Source: DASTOB01 sp035720425 | GTDB lineage: Bacteria; Chloroflexota; Limnocylindria; Limnocylindrales; CSP1-4 | NCBI GenBank assembly: GCA_035720425.1 | Contig: DASTOB010000091.1 | Coordinates: 1-20,696, forward strand | Direction of reading: 5' to 3' | Length of the DNA: 20,696 nt | Shown here: piece after piece, positions 20,685-20,696 of the stretch | Layout of the letters: each line of letters opens with the position of its first letter | Position numbering within the stretch: position 1 is the stretch's first letter | Position numbers and translations under genes: made by a program | Notes under the pieces: generated by a model | The model's input: only the letters and a program-made list of their open reading frames with translations | What the model was told of the DNA's origin: nothing | The model's database searches: none

Positions 20685-20696
20685 GATGGAGCCGAC

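Noticed and set aside
20682..20696. TAGGAT and ATG at the right edge as the promoter or start of another gene
   Set aside because: The TANNNT overlaps the pyruvate kinase stop and no start codon lies at the leaderless distance; only four codons follow the ATG, too little to judge.

Overview
The window is very GC-rich bacterial chromosome with dense genes and strongly G/C-biased third codon positions. It looks like a high-GC bacterium with Gram-positive-style regulation. Three TANNNT promoters sit 6-7 nt before a start codon with no ribosome binding site, which indicates leaderless mRNAs. A GAAC-N4-GTTC LexA box precedes uvrB, and the polA-mutM-coaE neighbourhood resembles that of Firmicutes. 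The gene mix (Tad pilus fragment, luciferase-like oxidoreductase, many propeller and zinc-finger anti-sigma proteins) fits an uncultured Chloroflexota lineage best. That assignment is inference and was not tested by any search.

Layout. (1) 2-667: 3' end of a CxxC-containing two-TM protein related to anti-sigma factors. (2) 668-1461: non-coding DNA holding three separate repeat families, ending in the leaderless polA promoter. (3) 1462-8594, plus strand: a tight operon of polA, an unrecognised 145-aa gene, mutM, an ABC-F ATPase and coaE; all junctions overlap or are within 6 nt. (4) 8595-9002: convergent intergenic region with a perfect 16-bp inverted repeat, a likely bidirectional terminator. 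(5) 12490-9003, minus strand: tadE-like, tadG-like and cpaB-like genes, a fragment of a Tad/Flp pilus locus without its ATPase or platform genes. (6) 12491-12670: divergent control region with a perfect LexA (SOS) box and a leaderless promoter, followed by uvrB with an unusual C-terminal tail. (7) 15173-18335: an ECF sigma factor, a membrane anti-sigma factor whose extracellular part is a repeat propeller, and a lipoprotein made of the same kind of repeats, all translationally coupled. (8) 18361-20684: a leaderless 8-codon leader peptide overlapping an LLM-class flavin oxidoreductase gene, which in turn overlaps pyruvate kinase.

Functionally, polA, mutM and uvrB form a DNA repair group, with uvrB apparently under SOS control. 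The most interesting candidate system is the sigma/anti-sigma/lipoprotein module. The sensor part of the anti-sigma factor and the secreted lipoprotein appear to be paralogous propellers, suggesting an envelope-sensing pair in which one propeller may bind or compete with the other.
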